A stretch of 64,000 nt of DNA. Origin: Cellulomonas marina (lineage in GTDB: Bacteria > Actinomycetota > Actinomycetes > Actinomycetales > Cellulomonadaceae). The stretch covers positions 48,709 through 112,708 of the forward strand of contig NZ_FOKA01000013.1 of the NCBI RefSeq assembly GCF_900111925.1, given 5' to 3'. This document shows, piece by piece, positions 18,904-32,176 of this stretch. The notes beneath the pieces were generated by a model that was not told where the DNA came from, did no database searches, and worked only from the letters and a program-made list of their open reading frames with translations. Numbering within the stretch: position 1 is the stretch's first letter; each line of letters begins with the position of its first letter. The position numbers and the translations under genes were made by a program.

Positions 18904-19692
18904 ATGACCACGCCCCACCCGCTGCGCGACGTCGTCGTGCACCCCGACGCCGCGACGCTCGCGGAGGCGACGGCCGCCCGGCTGCTCACCGCGGTCCTCG
19001 ACGCCCAGTCCCACCACCGGCCCGTGCACCTCGTGCTCACCGGCGGCACGGTCGGGATCAGGACGCTCGCGGCCGTCGCCGCCAACCCCGTGCGGGACGC
19101 CGTCGACTGGACGGGCGTGCACCTGTGGTGGGGCGACGAGCGGTTCGTGCCCGCCGGGGACCCCGACCGCAACGAGACGCAGGCGCGGGAGGCGCTGCTC
19201 GACACACTCGGCGACGCCCTCCCGGCCGCCAACGTCCACGCCGTGCCGGCCGCAGACGTGGTCGGCGACCCCGAGGCGGCGGCCGCCGCCTACGCGGAGG
19301 AGCTGGCGGCGCACGCCCCGGAGGGCGCCGCCCTGCCGGAGCTGGACGTCCTCCTGCTCGGCATGGGGCCCGACGGCCACGTGGCCTCGCTGTTCCCGGA
19401 CCATCCCGGGCTCGACGTGGTCGGGCGCACGACCACGGGGGTGCACGACTCCCCCAAGCCGCCCCCGCTGCGGGTCTCGCTCACCTTCGAGGCGATCCGC
19501 AGCGCGCGGGAGGTGTGGGTCGTCGCCGCCGGCGAGGAGAAGGCCGACGCCGTGGCCGCCGCCCTCGGGGACGGACCGGTCGCCCAGGTGCCGGCGGCAG
19601 GCGCGGTCGGCCGTGAGCGGACGCGCTGGCTGCTGGACGTGGCCGCAGCGTCACGCTCGGCGTCGGACGCCGGCACGCCCGCGGCGGGCTGA
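18904..19692 (+). CDS. pgl: 6-phosphogluconolactonase
   Basis: 262 aa, DevB-type. Hydrolyses 6-phosphogluconolactone made by Zwf. Signatures: LVLTGGTVGIRTLAAVA (phosphate-binding) and WWGDERFVPAGDPDRNE, followed by LLGMGPDGHVASLFPDHP with the catalytic region. GGAGG lies 7 bases before ATG. Last gene of the operon, followed by a strong bidirectional terminator. Confidence 0.97.
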   Translation: MTTPHPLRDVVVHPDAATLAEATAARLLTAVLDAQSHHRPVHLVLTGGTVGIRTLAAVAANPVRDAVDWTGVHLWWGDERFVPAGDPDRNETQAREALLDTLGDALPAANVHAVPAADVVGDPEAAAAAYAEELAAHAPEGAALPELDVLLLGMGPDGHVASLFPDHPGLDVVGRTTTGVHDSPKPPPLRVSLTFEAIRSAREVWVVAAGEEKADAVAAALGDGPVAQVPAAGAVGRERTRWLLDVAAASRSASDAGTPAAG

Positions 19693-19703
19693 CCCGGCTG
19701 GCG

Positions 19704-19753
19704 TGCGACGAGGGGGCCCCGACCGGTCATCCGGTCGGAACCCCCTCGTCGCA
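19704..19753. terminator. strong bidirectional terminator between pgl and rbpA
   Basis: A 13-bp outer arm TGCGACGAGGGGG (19704-19716) pairs with CCCCCTCGTCGCA (19741-19753). A perfect inner 8-bp stem CCGACCGG/CCGGTCGG has the loop TCAT. It sits between two convergent genes and can serve both. Confidence 0.9.
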
Positions 19754-19783
19754 TCGGTCGTGCGCGGCGTGGGCGCCGGGCGG

Positions 19784-20131
19784 TCAGCGACCCCGGCGGG
19801 CCCGCAGCGCGGCCAGCGCCTCGTCGAGGATGGCCGCGCCGTCCTCGTCGGAACGCCGCTCCTTCACGTACGCCAGGTGCGTCTTGTACGGCTCGGTCCG
19901 CGACGGGCTCGGCGGGTTCGCCTGGTCCTGCCCCGCCGGGAAGCCGCAGCGCGGGCAGTCCCAGGTCACGGGCGCCTCGGCGGACGCCTCCTCCGCGAAG
20001 GACGGCCGCGTCTCGTGGCCGTTCGCGCACCAGTAGGAGATCCAGACGCGAGGGGCCGCGTCGCCGCGCTCCGCCTCGCCCATCGGGCCGGCTCCGACCC
20101 GCGACCCCCTGATCGCACTCCCGCTCGCCAT
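19784..20131 (-). CDS. rbpA: RNA polymerase-binding protein RbpA
   Basis: 115 aa. Actinobacteria-specific transcription activator that binds the principal sigma factor and RNA polymerase and stabilises open promoters. Visible: the basic N-terminal tail with RGSRVGAGPM, and a core domain with a zinc-type set WCANGH...CPRCG, as in zinc-binding Streptomyces RbpA. The sigma-interaction region is YKTHLAYVKERRSDEDGAAILDEAL. GGGGGA is 6 bases before ATG. It is transcribed after secG with only 10 bp between. Confidence 0.95.
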   Translation of the reverse strand: MASGSAIRGSRVGAGPMGEAERGDAAPRVWISYWCANGHETRPSFAEEASAEAPVTWDCPRCGFPAGQDQANPPSPSRTEPYKTHLAYVKERRSDEDGAAILDEALAALRARRGR

Positions 20132-20141
20132 GGCGTCCCCC

Positions 20142-20384
20142 TCAGCTGAAGCGCTCGACGAGGCCGAGCAGCACGATGACCACGGTCCACACGAGTGCGA
20201 CCCCGACGGTGATGCGGTTGAGGTTGCGCTCGGCGACCCCGGAGCTCGCGGCGCCGGACGTGACGCCGCCGCCGAACATGTCGGACAACCCGCCGCCGCG
20301 GCCCTTGTGCAGGAGCACGAGGGGGACCAGCAGCAGGCTGGAGAGGACGAGCAGCACCTGGAGGGTGATGCGGAGTGCGTTCAC
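20142..20384 (-). CDS. secG: preprotein translocase subunit SecG
   Basis: 80 aa, two membrane helices. Non-essential SecYEG partner that eases SecA cycling. LHKGRGGGLSDMFGGG between the helices is the SecG signature. GTG start with AGGAAAG upstream. It lies downstream of tpiA but is separated from it by a strong hairpin, so it probably has its own promoter (TACCCT near 20424-20429 on the minus strand is a candidate). Confidence 0.96.
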   Translation of the reverse strand: MNALRITLQVLLVLSSLLLVPLVLLHKGRGGGLSDMFGGGVTSGAASSGVAERNLNRITVGVALVWTVVIVLLGLVERFS

Positions 20385-20432
20385 GAGGTGGCTTTCCTGT
20401 CGTCCGACGGTGAGGCGGGCACAAGGGTAGGC

Positions 20433-20474
20433 GACGATCCCGCGGGCGGGCCAGCAGCCCGCCCGCGGGTCGTC
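20433..20474 (-). terminator. terminator after tpiA
   Basis: A perfect 13-bp stem CCCGCGGGCGGGC/GCCCGCCCGCGGG with loop CAGCA is extended by GACGA/TCGTC after one bulged T. It lies 35 bases past the tpiA stop in the minus direction. Confidence 0.85.
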
Positions 20475-20508
20475 ACCCGGTCGGGCGATCGTCCGTGCGG
20501 TCGACCGG

Positions 20509-21297
20509 TCAGGCCGCGGCGGCCCGGAAGCTGGCGATCCGCGCGAACTCCTCGGGGTCGAGGCTCGCGCCGCCGACGAGCGCGCCGTCGACGTCGGGCT
20601 TGGCCATGATCGAGGCGACGTTCGAGGACTTCACGGAGCCGCCGTAGAGCACGCGGACGGCGTCGGCGGTGCCGGCGTCGTAGAGCTCGGCGATGCGCGC
20701 GCGGATGGCGCCGCACAGCTCCTGCGCGTCCTCCGGCGTCGCCGTCTCGCCCGTGCCGATGGCCCAGACGGGCTCGTAGGCGACGACGACCTGACGCACC
20801 TGCTCGGCCGTCAGGCCCTCGAGGCCACCGTCGAGCTGAGCCAGCGTGTGCGGGACGTGCTGCCCCGCCTTGCGGACCTCGAGCTCCTCGCCGACGCAGA
20901 GGATCGGCGCGAGGCCGTGCGCCAGGGCGTTCTTCACCTTGGCGTTCGTCACCGCCTCGTCCTCGCCGTGGTACTGCCGGCGCTCGGAGTGGCCGACGGC
21001 CACGTAGGTGCAGCCCAGCTTGGCGAGGAACACCGGCGAGACCTCGCCCGTGTAGGCGCCCGACACGTGGGCGGACAGGTCCTGCGCGCCGTAGCCGAGC
21101 TCGAGGGAGTCGGCGTCCACGAGCGTCTGCACCGAGCGCAGGTCCGTGAACGGCGGCAGCACGACGACCTCGACGGCCGCGAAGTCGTGCTTCGCGTCCT
21201 TCAGGGTCCAGGCGAGCTTCTGCACCGTTTGGATCGCCTGCTGGTGGTCCAGGTTCATCTTCCAGTTGCCCGCCATGAGCGGGGTGCGGTCTGCCAT
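20509..21297 (-). CDS. tpiA: triosephosphate isomerase
   Basis: 262 aa TIM barrel interconverting dihydroxyacetone phosphate and glyceraldehyde-3-phosphate. NWKMN near residue 11 (catalytic Lys), [11 protein letters not shown] (catalytic His near 97), [12 protein letters not shown] (catalytic Glu near 172), and the phosphate-binding [10 protein letters not shown]. It starts 3 bp after the pgk stop: tightly linked in the gap-pgk-tpiA order. Confidence 0.98.
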   Translation of the reverse strand: MADRTPLMAGNWKMNLDHQQAIQTVQKLAWTLKDAKHDFAAVEVVVLPPFTDLRSVQTLVDADSLELGYGAQDLSAHVSGAYTGEVSPVFLAKLGCTYVAVGHSERRQYHGEDEAVTNAKVKNALAHGLAPILCVGEELEVRKAGQHVPHTLAQLDGGLEGLTAEQVRQVVVAYEPVWAIGTGETATPEDAQELCGAIRARIAELYDAGTADAVRVLYGGSVKSSNVASIMAKPDVDGALVGGASLDPEEFARIASFRAAAA

Positions 21298-21300
21298 GCG

Positions 21301-22500
21301 TCAGCCCTCCAGGACGGCGATGCCGGGGAGGGTCTTGCCCTCGAGGAACTCCAGCGACGCGCCGCCGCCGGTGGAGATGTGGCCGAAGCCGGCCTCGTCG
21401 AAGCCGAGCGTGCGCACGGCCGCGGCCGAGTCGCCGCCGCCGACGATGGTGAAGGCGCCGTTCGCGCCCGCGTCGACGAGCGCCTGGGCCACCGCGCGCG
21501 TGCCCGCGGAGAACGCCTCGAACTCGAACACGCCCGCCGGGCCGTTCCACACGATGGTCTTCGCGTCGAGCAGCTTCGACCGGAACAGCTCCTGGCTCTC
21601 CGGGCCGATGTCGAGGCCCATCTGGCCGTCGGGGATCGCGTCGGCGGCGACGACGGTGGCCGGCGCGTCGGCCGCGAACTGCGGCGCGACGACGACGTCG
21701 ACCGGCAGGACGATCTCGACGCCGGACTCCTCCGCCTGCGCCAGGTAGCCCTTGACGGTGTCGACCTGGTCCTGCTCGAGCAGCGAGCTGCCCACGGAGT
21801 ACCCCTTGGCGGCCAGGAACGTGAAGAGCATGCCGCCGCCGATGAGCAGGCGGTCCGCCTTCGTCAGCAGGTTGGCGATGACGCCGAGCTTGTCGGAGAC
21901 CTTCGACCCGCCGAGCACGACCGCGTACGGCCGCTGCGGGTCGTCGGTCGCCTTGCGCAGGGAGTCGACCTCCTTGAGCACGAGATGCCCGACCGCGTGC
22001 GGCAGCACCTGCGCCACGTCGTAGACCGACGCCTGCTTGCGGTGCACGACGCCGAAGCCGTCGGAGACGAAGACGTCCGCGAGCCCCGCGAGCTCACCGG
22101 CGAGCTCGGCGCGCTCGGCCTCGACCTTGCTGGTCTCCCGCGGGTCGAAGCGGATGTTCTCGAGCAGCGCGATCTCGCCGTCGCCGAGCCCGGCGACGGT
22201 GGCCTTCGCCGACTCCCCCACGACGTCCTCGGCGAGCGCGACGGGCTGGCCGAGGAGCTCGGACAGCCGGGTCGCGACGGGCGCGAGCGAGTACTTCGCC
22301 TCGGGCGCGCCCTTGGGACGGCCGAGGTGCGCGGCCACGACGACGCGCGCGCCGGCGTGCAGGAGCGCCTGCAGCGTGGGCAGCGCCGCTCGGACGCGGC
22401 CGTCGTCGGTGATCGTCGTGCCGTCGAGGGGCACGTTGAAGTCGGAGCGGACGAGGACGCGCGTGCCGCGCAGGTCCCCCAGGTCCTCGATGGTCTTCAT
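21301..22500 (-). CDS. pgk: phosphoglycerate kinase
   Basis: 399 aa. Transfers the acyl phosphate of 1,3-bisphosphoglycerate to [17 protein letters not shown] at the N-terminus is the substrate-site signature. [15 protein letters not shown] and [13 protein letters not shown] follow, with the nucleotide-binding [12 protein letters not shown] at the end. AGGAGA lies 5 bases before ATG 22500. Just upstream in the leader are four 12-bp tandem repeats. Confidence 0.98.
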   Translation of the reverse strand: MKTIEDLGDLRGTRVLVRSDFNVPLDGTTITDDGRVRAALPTLQALLHAGARVVVAAHLGRPKGAPEAKYSLAPVATRLSELLGQPVALAEDVVGESAKATVAGLGDGEIALLENIRFDPRETSKVEAERAELAGELAGLADVFVSDGFGVVHRKQASVYDVAQVLPHAVGHLVLKEVDSLRKATDDPQRPYAVVLGGSKVSDKLGVIANLLTKADRLLIGGGMLFTFLAAKGYSVGSSLLEQDQVDTVKGYLAQAEESGVEIVLPVDVVVAPQFAADAPATVVAADAIPDGQMGLDIGPESQELFRSKLLDAKTIVWNGPAGVFEFEAFSAGTRAVAQALVDAGANGAFTIVGGGDSAAAVRTLGFDEAGFGHISTGGGASLEFLEGKTLPGIAVLEG

Positions 22501-22511
22501 GGTCTCCTGCC

Positions 22512-22559
22512 GTGCTGGTGGGAGTGCTGGTGGGAGTGCTGGTGGGCGTGCTGGTGGGC
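22512..22559. repeat. four tandem 12-bp repeats in the pgk leader
   Basis: GTGCTGGTGGGA/C four times, 12 bp upstream of the pgk start, inside the 196-bp gap between gap and pgk. On the mRNA strand the unit is a C-rich TCCCACCAGCAC. No protein-coding role is seen. Confidence 0.9.
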
Positions 22560-22696
22560 GTGGTGGACGCACCGGCCACCGGCGTCGGGCCGGTGCCGGA
22601 CAGCACTGCGTCCGCGGGCGCCGGGCCCCGAGGGGCGCCGGCGCGCGCGGACGCAGGGGTGCACCGGTGGTGCGGTGGTCGCGAGGACCCGTGAGG

Positions 22697-23845
<1,149 letters not shown>

Positions 23846-23988
23846 CTACATGCGCGCCCGTCGTCGACAGGGGACGTAGGTCACGCCCTGAGACGCGACG
23901 ACGGTGCGTGGGACGCGCCCGACGGGGGACGCGGGAGCCGTCCGGCCGACCCCGGTCGGCGCCGGCGCCGGCGCCCGCGGCCCGGCGG

Positions 23989-24969
23989 CTACAGGTCGAG
24001 CAGGTCGGGGGACAGCCCCGCCTCCGTGTCCGGGATGCCGAGGTCGGCCGCCTTGCGGTCGGCCGTGGCGAGCAGGCGCCGGATCCGCCCGGCCACGGCG
24101 TCCTTCGTCAGCGGCGGGTCCGCGAGGCGGCCGAGCTCCTCGAGCGACGCCTCCTTGTGCGCCAGGCGGAGCTCCCCCGCCTGCCGCAGGTGCTCGGGCA
24201 GGTCCTCGCCGAGGATCTCGAAGGCGCGCTCGACCCGGGCGCCCGCCGCCACCGCGGCGCGCGCCGAGCGGCGCAGGTTCGCGTCGTCGAAGTTCGCGAG
24301 CCGGTTCGCGGTGCCGCGCACCTCGCGCCGCACGCGCCGCTCCTCCCACACCAGCAGGGTCTGGTGGGCGCCGAGGCGCGCGAGCATCGCGCTGATGGCG
24401 TCCCCGTCGCGGATGACGACGCGGTCGACGCCGCGTACCTCCCGCGCCTTCGCCGGGATCTGCAGGCGTCGGGCCGCGCCGACGAGCGCGAGGGCTGCCT
24501 CGGGCCCCGGGCAGGTGACCTCGAGCGAGGCCGAGCGGCCCGGCTCGGTGAGGGACCCGTGCGCGAGGAACGCGCCCCGCCACGCCGCCTCCGCCTCCGC
24601 GACGCCCCCGGCGACGACCTGCGACGGCAGGCCCCGCACAGGGCGGCCGCGGCCGTCGAGCAGACCCGTCTGCCGGGCCAGCGCCTCGCCGTCGCGGACG
24701 ACGCGCACGACGTACCGGCTGCCGCGCCGCAACCCCCCGGCGGAGACGACGATGATCTCGCTGTCGTGGCCGTAGACCTCGGCCAGCGCCTGCCGCAGCC
24801 GCCGCGCGGCCATGGACGTGTCGAGCTCGGCCTCGATGACGATGCGCCCGGAGATGATGTGCAGGCCGCCGGCGAACCGCAGCGTGGCCGCGACCTCCGC
24901 CTTGCGGGCCGACGTGCGGTCCACCGTCAGGCGGGCCAGCTCCTCCTTCACCTGCGCCGTCAGAGCCAT
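23989..24969 (-). CDS. whiA: DNA-binding protein WhiA
   Basis: 326 aa. Sporulation/cell-division regulator conserved in Gram-positives; in Streptomyces it acts with WhiB. N-terminal homing-endonuclease-like domain ([25 protein letters not shown]), then a C-terminal helix-turn-helix region ([19 protein letters not shown]). ATG 24969 has CAGGAT exactly 6 nt upstream (24976-24981), consistent with a leaderless transcript in addition to readthrough from yvcK. Order rapZ-yvcK-whiA is the classic arrangement. Confidence 0.97.
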   Translation of the reverse strand: MALTAQVKEELARLTVDRTSARKAEVAATLRFAGGLHIISGRIVIEAELDTSMAARRLRQALAEVYGHDSEIIVVSAGGLRRGSRYVVRVVRDGEALARQTGLLDGRGRPVRGLPSQVVAGGVAEAEAAWRGAFLAHGSLTEPGRSASLEVTCPGPEAALALVGAARRLQIPAKAREVRGVDRVVIRDGDAISAMLARLGAHQTLLVWEERRVRREVRGTANRLANFDDANLRRSARAAVAAGARVERAFEILGEDLPEHLRQAGELRLAHKEASLEELGRLADPPLTKDAVAGRIRRLLATADRKAADLGIPDTEAGLSPDLLDL

Positions 24970-25078
24970 GCGGTCATCCTGCCACCCCCCGCGGACCGTG
25001 CCGGCGCCGCCGGTGCCCCCGGCGGGGCCTCGGACACGCGGTGAGCGGGACGTCGCGCGCGGCCGTGCCGGATGTCGG

Positions 25079-26083
25079 TCAGGGCCCGGCGACGAACCCG
25101 TCGACGACGTCGTGGAACGCCGCGGCCAGCCGCAGGGCGTCGTGCCGGGGGGTCCCGTCACCCCGACCCACCGGCCGGATCACGAGCCGGGCACCCATCG
25201 CCTCCGCGCGCGCCCGCACGGCGTCGAGGTCCTCGACACCCGCGGCGTCGCCGATGACGGCGTGCAGCCGCAGGCCCGGGCAGTGGTCGCGCAGCACGTC
25301 GAGGTGCGCGGCCGCGTCCATGCCGGCCGTCTCCCCCTCCGGCGAGAGGTTGAGCACGAGGACCAGCCGTGCCGTGGTCCGCTCGAGGGCGTCGCGCAGC
25401 CCCGGGACCAGCAGGTGCGGGATCACCGAGGTGTACCAGGAGCCGGGGCCGAGGACGACCCAGTCCGCGCTCTCGACCGCCGCTACCGCCTCCGGGCTGG
25501 CCGGCGGGTCGGCCGGCTCCAGCCGCACCTGCCCGATGACCCCGGGGGCCGTGGCCACGCTGCTCTGCCCGCGCACCACGCGGGTGCCGTCCGCGTCCGT
25601 GACGTCGGCCTCGATCTGGAGCGGCACGGCCGCCATGGGCAGCACCCTGCCGCGCGCGCCGAGCAGCCGCCCGACCCAGTCCAGCCCCTCGACGGTGTCG
25701 CCCAGCAGCTCCCACAGCGCGACGATGAGGAGGTTGCCGACGGCGTGGCGGTCGAGGTCCCCGGCCGAGGTGAACCGGTGCTGCAGGACGTCGCGCCAGG
25801 TGCGGCCCCACTCGGAGTCGTCGCAGAGGGCCGCCAGCGCCATGCGCAGGTCCCCCGGCGGCAGCACCCCGAGCTCGGCGCGCAGCCGGCCCGAGGACCC
25901 GCCGTCGTCGGCGACCGTGACGACGGCCGTGATGCGCTCGGTCACGTGCCGCAGCGCGGTGAGCGAGGCGGACAGCCCGTGCCCGCCCCCGAGCGCCACG
26001 ACCGCGGGGCCGAGCCGGTGCGGCGGGCGCGCGCCGCCCGGCTCGCGCCGGCCGCTCACCCCGCCGCTCACCCCGCCGCTCAC
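25079..26083 (-). CDS. yvcK: YvcK/CofD-like protein (putative gluconeogenesis factor)
   Basis: 334 aa from GTG 26083. CofD-related fold: [20 protein letters not shown], then [33 protein letters not shown] and [17 protein letters not shown], all YvcK signatures. Family members bind UDP-sugars and affect growth on gluconeogenic carbon and cell shape in other bacteria. The first residues [11 protein letters not shown] come from three 12-bp repeats, each giving an in-frame GTG (26083, 26071, 26059). The first overlaps the rapZ stop as GTGA with AAGGA directly touching it; the second has the better ribosome-site spacing, so the true start is uncertain within 24 bases. Confidence 0.93.
   Translation of the reverse strand: MSGGVSGGVSGRREPGGARPPHRLGPAVVALGGGHGLSASLTALRHVTERITAVVTVADDGGSSGRLRAELGVLPPGDLRMALAALCDDSEWGRTWRDVLQHRFTSAGDLDRHAVGNLLIVALWELLGDTVEGLDWVGRLLGARGRVLPMAAVPLQIEADVTDADGTRVVRGQSSVATAPGVIGQVRLEPADPPASPEAVAAVESADWVVLGPGSWYTSVIPHLLVPGLRDALERTTARLVLVLNLSPEGETAGMDAAAHLDVLRDHCPGLRLHAVIGDAAGVEDLDAVRARAEAMGARLVIRPVGRGDGTPRHDALRLAAAFHDVVDGFVAGP
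26048..26083. repeat. three 12-bp repeats each carrying a GTG at the yvcK start
   Basis: GTGAGCGGCGGG (minus strand) occurs three times in a row beginning at the yvcK start; the last copy is slightly degenerate. Each copy restores an in-frame GTG. Confidence 0.85.
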
Positions 26084-27048
26084 TCCTTGCCCAGGTCGCG
26101 CGCCGCGACCTGGACGGCGTGACCGCGCTCGCGCAGCCGGTGCGCGATCGCCTCGCTCATCGCGACGGAGCGGTGCTTGCCGCCGGTGCACCCCACGGCG
26201 ACCGTGACGTACCGCTTCTCCTCGTGCAGGTACCCCGCGAGGACCGGCTCCAGCGCGTCCACGTACCGCTCGACGAACGTGCGCGCGCCGGGCAGGCCGA
26301 GCACGTAGTCCCGCACCGGCGCGTCCCGGCCCGTGAGGTGCCGCAGCTCGGTCACCCAGTAGGGGTTCGACAGGAACCGCACGTCCGCCACGTGGTCGGC
26401 GTCGAGCGGCAGGCCGTACTTGAACCCGAACGACAGCACCGAGACGCGCAGCGCGTCCTCCGACGGGCCGGCCACCGCCGCACGCACGGCCCGCGCGAGG
26501 TCGTGCACGTTGAGCTCGGACGTGTCGATGAGGGTGTCGGCGCGCTCCCGCACGTCGGCGAGCATGACCCGCTCCGCGGCGATGCCGTCGAGGATCCGGC
26601 CCGAGCCCTGCAGCGGGTGCGGGCGGCGCACCTGCTCGAAGCGGCGCACGAGCACCTCGTCGGAGGCGTCGAGGAACAGCACGCGGTAGGCGACGCCCTG
26701 GTGGCGCAGCTGGTCGAGGACCTGGGCCAGGTCCGCGAAGAACCCGCGCCCCCGGACGTCGACCACGGCCGCCAGGCGCTGGGCCCCCGCCCCGGCGGAG
26801 CCCGCCGTCAGCATGCCGACGAGGTGCGTGAGCATCGACGCCGGCAGGTTGTCCACGACGTACCAGTCGAGGTCCTCCACGACGGCCGCCGCCCGCGATC
26901 GGCCCGCCCCCGACATGCCCGTGATGATGAGGACGTGGGGCTCGGCCGGCTGCGGCGCCTCGGCCGCCGCGTCGATCGCCGGGATGCCCCCCGGCACGGT
27001 CAGCGGCGAGGGTTCCCGCCCGGACGTCCCTGCAGGTCCGCTGGTCAT
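26080..27048 (-). CDS. rapZ: RNase adapter protein RapZ
   Basis: 322 aa. P-loop protein; in E. coli it presents small RNAs to RNase E, while the actinobacterial role is less defined. Walker A-like GMSGAGRS near residue 44 with Ala-rich follow-up, DVRGRGFF, the [27 protein letters not shown] block, and C-terminal [17 protein letters not shown]. Ser instead of Lys-Ser in the Walker loop is seen in relatives. ATG 27048 overlaps the uvrC stop (ATGA). CATGCT sits 6 nt upstream, inside the end of uvrC, so an extra leaderless promoter is possible. Confidence 0.94.
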   Translation of the reverse strand: MTSGPAGTSGREPSPLTVPGGIPAIDAAAEAPQPAEPHVLIITGMSGAGRSRAAAVVEDLDWYVVDNLPASMLTHLVGMLTAGSAGAGAQRLAAVVDVRGRGFFADLAQVLDQLRHQGVAYRVLFLDASDEVLVRRFEQVRRPHPLQGSGRILDGIAAERVMLADVRERADTLIDTSELNVHDLARAVRAAVAGPSEDALRVSVLSFGFKYGLPLDADHVADVRFLSNPYWVTELRHLTGRDAPVRDYVLGLPGARTFVERYVDALEPVLAGYLHEEKRYVTVAVGCTGGKHRSVAMSEAIAHRLRERGHAVQVAARDLGKE

Positions 27049-29183
27049 GCGCCCAGCATGCCAGCCGGTTCCTGCACCGCGTCGTCCGTGCGCGGGTGCG
27101 CCGCCGGCTGCCCGGCCGGCCGCGCGGTCGGGTGCCCGGTCGGGTGCCCAATCGGCTGCCCGGTCTGCTGCCCGGTCTGCTGCTCCGCCGGCTGCTCGGT
27201 CGGGTGCAGGGCGGCGACGACCGCGGCGGCCGTCCGCTCCCCCATGCCCGGCACGGTGGCGATCTCCTCGGCGGAAGCCGCCCGCAGGCGCTTCACCGAG
27301 CCGAAGTGCCGCAGCAGCGCCGCCTGGCGCGCCGGGCCGAGGCCCGGCACGTCGTCGAGCACCGACGCGGTCATGCCCTTGCTGCGCCGCTTCCGGTGGG
27401 CGGTGATGGCGAAGCGGTGCGCCTCGTCGCGCAGGCGCTGCAGCAGGTACAGGCCCTCCGACGAGCGCTGCAGGATCACGGGGTAGTCGTCGCCCGGCAC
27501 CCACACCTCCTCGAGCCGCTTGGCCAGCCCGCAGATGGCGACGTCGTCGATGCCCAGCTCGGCGAGCGCCGCCGCGGCGGCGGCGACCTGCGGCGGGCCG
27601 CCGTCCACGACGACGAGGTTCGGCGGGTAGGCGAAGCGCACGGGCCGCCCCGTCGCCTCGTCGACCGGCCCGGAGCGCGTGGGGACCGCGTGCCCCGGCC
27701 GGGCCACGCCGTCCTCGTCCTCGAGGTCGTCCCCGCCGAGCTCGGGGTCGCCCGCGTCCGCCCGGTCGGCGAGGTAGCGCCGGAACCGCCGGGTGAGGAC
27801 CTCCTGCATGGCGGCGGTGTCGTCGCGCGCGCCCTGCCCCTCAGGGCCGCGGACGGTGAAGAGCCGGTACTCGCTCTTGCGCGCCATGCCGTCCTCGAAC
27901 ACCACCATCGATGCCGACTGGTAGGTGCCCTGGTTGTGCGAGACGTCGTAGCACTCGATCCGCAGGGGCGCCGTCGGCAGGTCCAGCGCCTCCTGGATCT
28001 CCCGCAGCGCCTGGCTGCGTGTCGTCAGGTCCCCCGCGCGGCGCGTGCGGTGCAGCGCCAGGGCGTGCTCGGCGTTCTTGCGCACGGTCTCGGCGAGCTC
28101 GCGCTTGTCGCCGCGCTGCGCCACCCGCACGCTCACCCGGCTGCCGCGCAGCCCCGACAGCCAGCCCTGCACGCCCTCCAGGTCCGGCGGCAGCACGGGC
28201 ACGAGCACCTCGCGCGGGACGCCGCCCGCGGTGCCGCCCTCCGCCGTCTCGCCGCCGTAGACCTGCTGCAGGAGCCGCTCGACGAGGTCCCCGTCGTCGG
28301 CGTCCTCGACCTTCTCCACGACCCAGCCGCGCTGGCCGCGGATGCGCCCGTCGCGGACGTGGAACACCTGGACGGCGGCCTCGAGGTCGTCGCCGGCCAG
28401 CGCGAAGATGTCCGCGTCCGTGCCGTCGGCGAGCACCACCGCGTTCTTCTCCATCGCGCGCTGCAGGGCGCCGATGTCGTCGCGCAGGCGTGCCGCCTGC
28501 TCGTAGTCCATCTCGGCCGCGGCCTCCTTCATGCGCGCGGTCAGCCGACGCGTGAAGCGGGCGGTGTCCCCGGCCATGAAGTCGCAGAAGTCCTGCGCGA
28601 GCGCGTGGTGCTCCTCGGCGCTCACCCGCCCGACGCAGGGCGCCGAGCACTTGTCGATGTAGCCGAGCAGGCACGGCCGGCCCTGCTGACGCGCCCGTCG
28701 GAAGACCCCGCCCGAGCACGTGCGCACCGGGAACACCCGCAGCAGCAGGTCGACCGTCTCGCGGATCGCCCACGCGTGCGCGTACGGGCCGAAGTACCGG
28801 GTGCCCTTCCGCTTGGCCCCCCGCATGACCTGCACGCGCGGGTACTCGTCCGCCATCGTGACGGCCAGGTACGGGTAGGACTTGTCGTCGCGGTACTTGA
28901 CGTTGAAGCGCGGGTCGAACTCCTTGATCCAGGAGTACTCGAGCGCGAGCGCCTCGACCTCGGTGCCCACGACCGTCCACTGCACCGACGCGGCCGTCGT
29001 GACCATCTGCCGCGTGCGCTGGTGCAGGTTCGCGACGTCCTGGAAGTAGCTGTTGAGGCGCTGCCGCAGCGACTTCGCCTTGCCGACGTAGATGACGCGG
29101 CCGTGCTCGTCGCGGAAGCGGTAGACCCCCGGCTGGTCCGGGATCTCCCCCGGGGCCGGGCGGTAGGTGGCGGGGTCGGCCAT
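27045..29183 (-). CDS. uvrC: UvrABC system protein C
   Basis: 712 aa. Makes both incisions in nucleotide excision repair. GIY-YIG nuclease: [19 protein letters not shown] near residue 20. UVR domain: [17 protein letters not shown] region near residue 220. RNase H-like 3' nuclease domain: [19 protein letters not shown]. HhH pair: [21 protein letters not shown] and [15 protein letters not shown]. The last about 55 residues are a Gln/His/Pro repeat tail ([17 protein letters not shown]) made by a 12-bp repeat. It starts 3 bp after uvrA, so both are made from the damage-inducible uvrA promoter. Confidence 0.97.
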   Translation of the reverse strand: MADPATYRPAPGEIPDQPGVYRFRDEHGRVIYVGKAKSLRQRLNSYFQDVANLHQRTRQMVTTAASVQWTVVGTEVEALALEYSWIKEFDPRFNVKYRDDKSYPYLAVTMADEYPRVQVMRGAKRKGTRYFGPYAHAWAIRETVDLLLRVFPVRTCSGGVFRRARQQGRPCLLGYIDKCSAPCVGRVSAEEHHALAQDFCDFMAGDTARFTRRLTARMKEAAAEMDYEQAARLRDDIGALQRAMEKNAVVLADGTDADIFALAGDDLEAAVQVFHVRDGRIRGQRGWVVEKVEDADDGDLVERLLQQVYGGETAEGGTAGGVPREVLVPVLPPDLEGVQGWLSGLRGSRVSVRVAQRGDKRELAETVRKNAEHALALHRTRRAGDLTTRSQALREIQEALDLPTAPLRIECYDVSHNQGTYQSASMVVFEDGMARKSEYRLFTVRGPEGQGARDDTAAMQEVLTRRFRRYLADRADAGDPELGGDDLEDEDGVARPGHAVPTRSGPVDEATGRPVRFAYPPNLVVVDGGPPQVAAAAAALAELGIDDVAICGLAKRLEEVWVPGDDYPVILQRSSEGLYLLQRLRDEAHRFAITAHRKRRSKGMTASVLDDVPGLGPARQAALLRHFGSVKRLRAASAEEIATVPGMGERTAAAVVAALHPTEQPAEQQTGQQTGQPIGHPTGHPTARPAGQPAAHPRTDDAVQEPAGMLGA
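27124..27207. repeat. seven degenerate 12-bp repeats in the 3' end of uvrC
   Basis: Units such as CCGGTCGGGTGC and CCGGTCTGCTGC repeat seven times in frame, encoding the C-terminal GHPT/GQQT tail after the last HhH motif, outside the conserved protein. Confidence 0.85.
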
Positions 29184-29186
29184 GCC

Positions 29187-32048
<2,862 letters not shown>

Positions 32049-32054
32049 CCGACG

Positions 32055-32077
32055 AGTCTACGTCGCCCCACCGACAC
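32055..32077 (-). promoter_or_regulatory. RecA-independent DNA-damage (PafBC-type) promoter of uvrA
   Basis: On the minus strand GTGTCGGTG (32069-32077) is followed by exactly 8 nt and TAGACT (32055-32060), matching the known mycobacterial motif TTGTCRGTG-N8-TAnnnT. The -10 ends 6 nt before the GTG start of uvrA. Confidence 0.85.
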
Positions 32078-32176
32078 GGGCGTACGCCTGTTCGACCACT
32101 GCCCCGCCCGCGTGGTCGGGGCGGCGACCCGGCGTGCCCGCGTGCCCCTACCCGGGCCGGGCACCATGCTGTGCGC

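Noticed and set aside
32080..32095. LexA (SOS) box upstream of uvrA: TCGAACAGGCGTACGC on the minus strand
   Set aside because: One half-site is perfect but the other matches only about four of six bases. The PafBC-type promoter beside it explains damage control better. It remains possible that both act.
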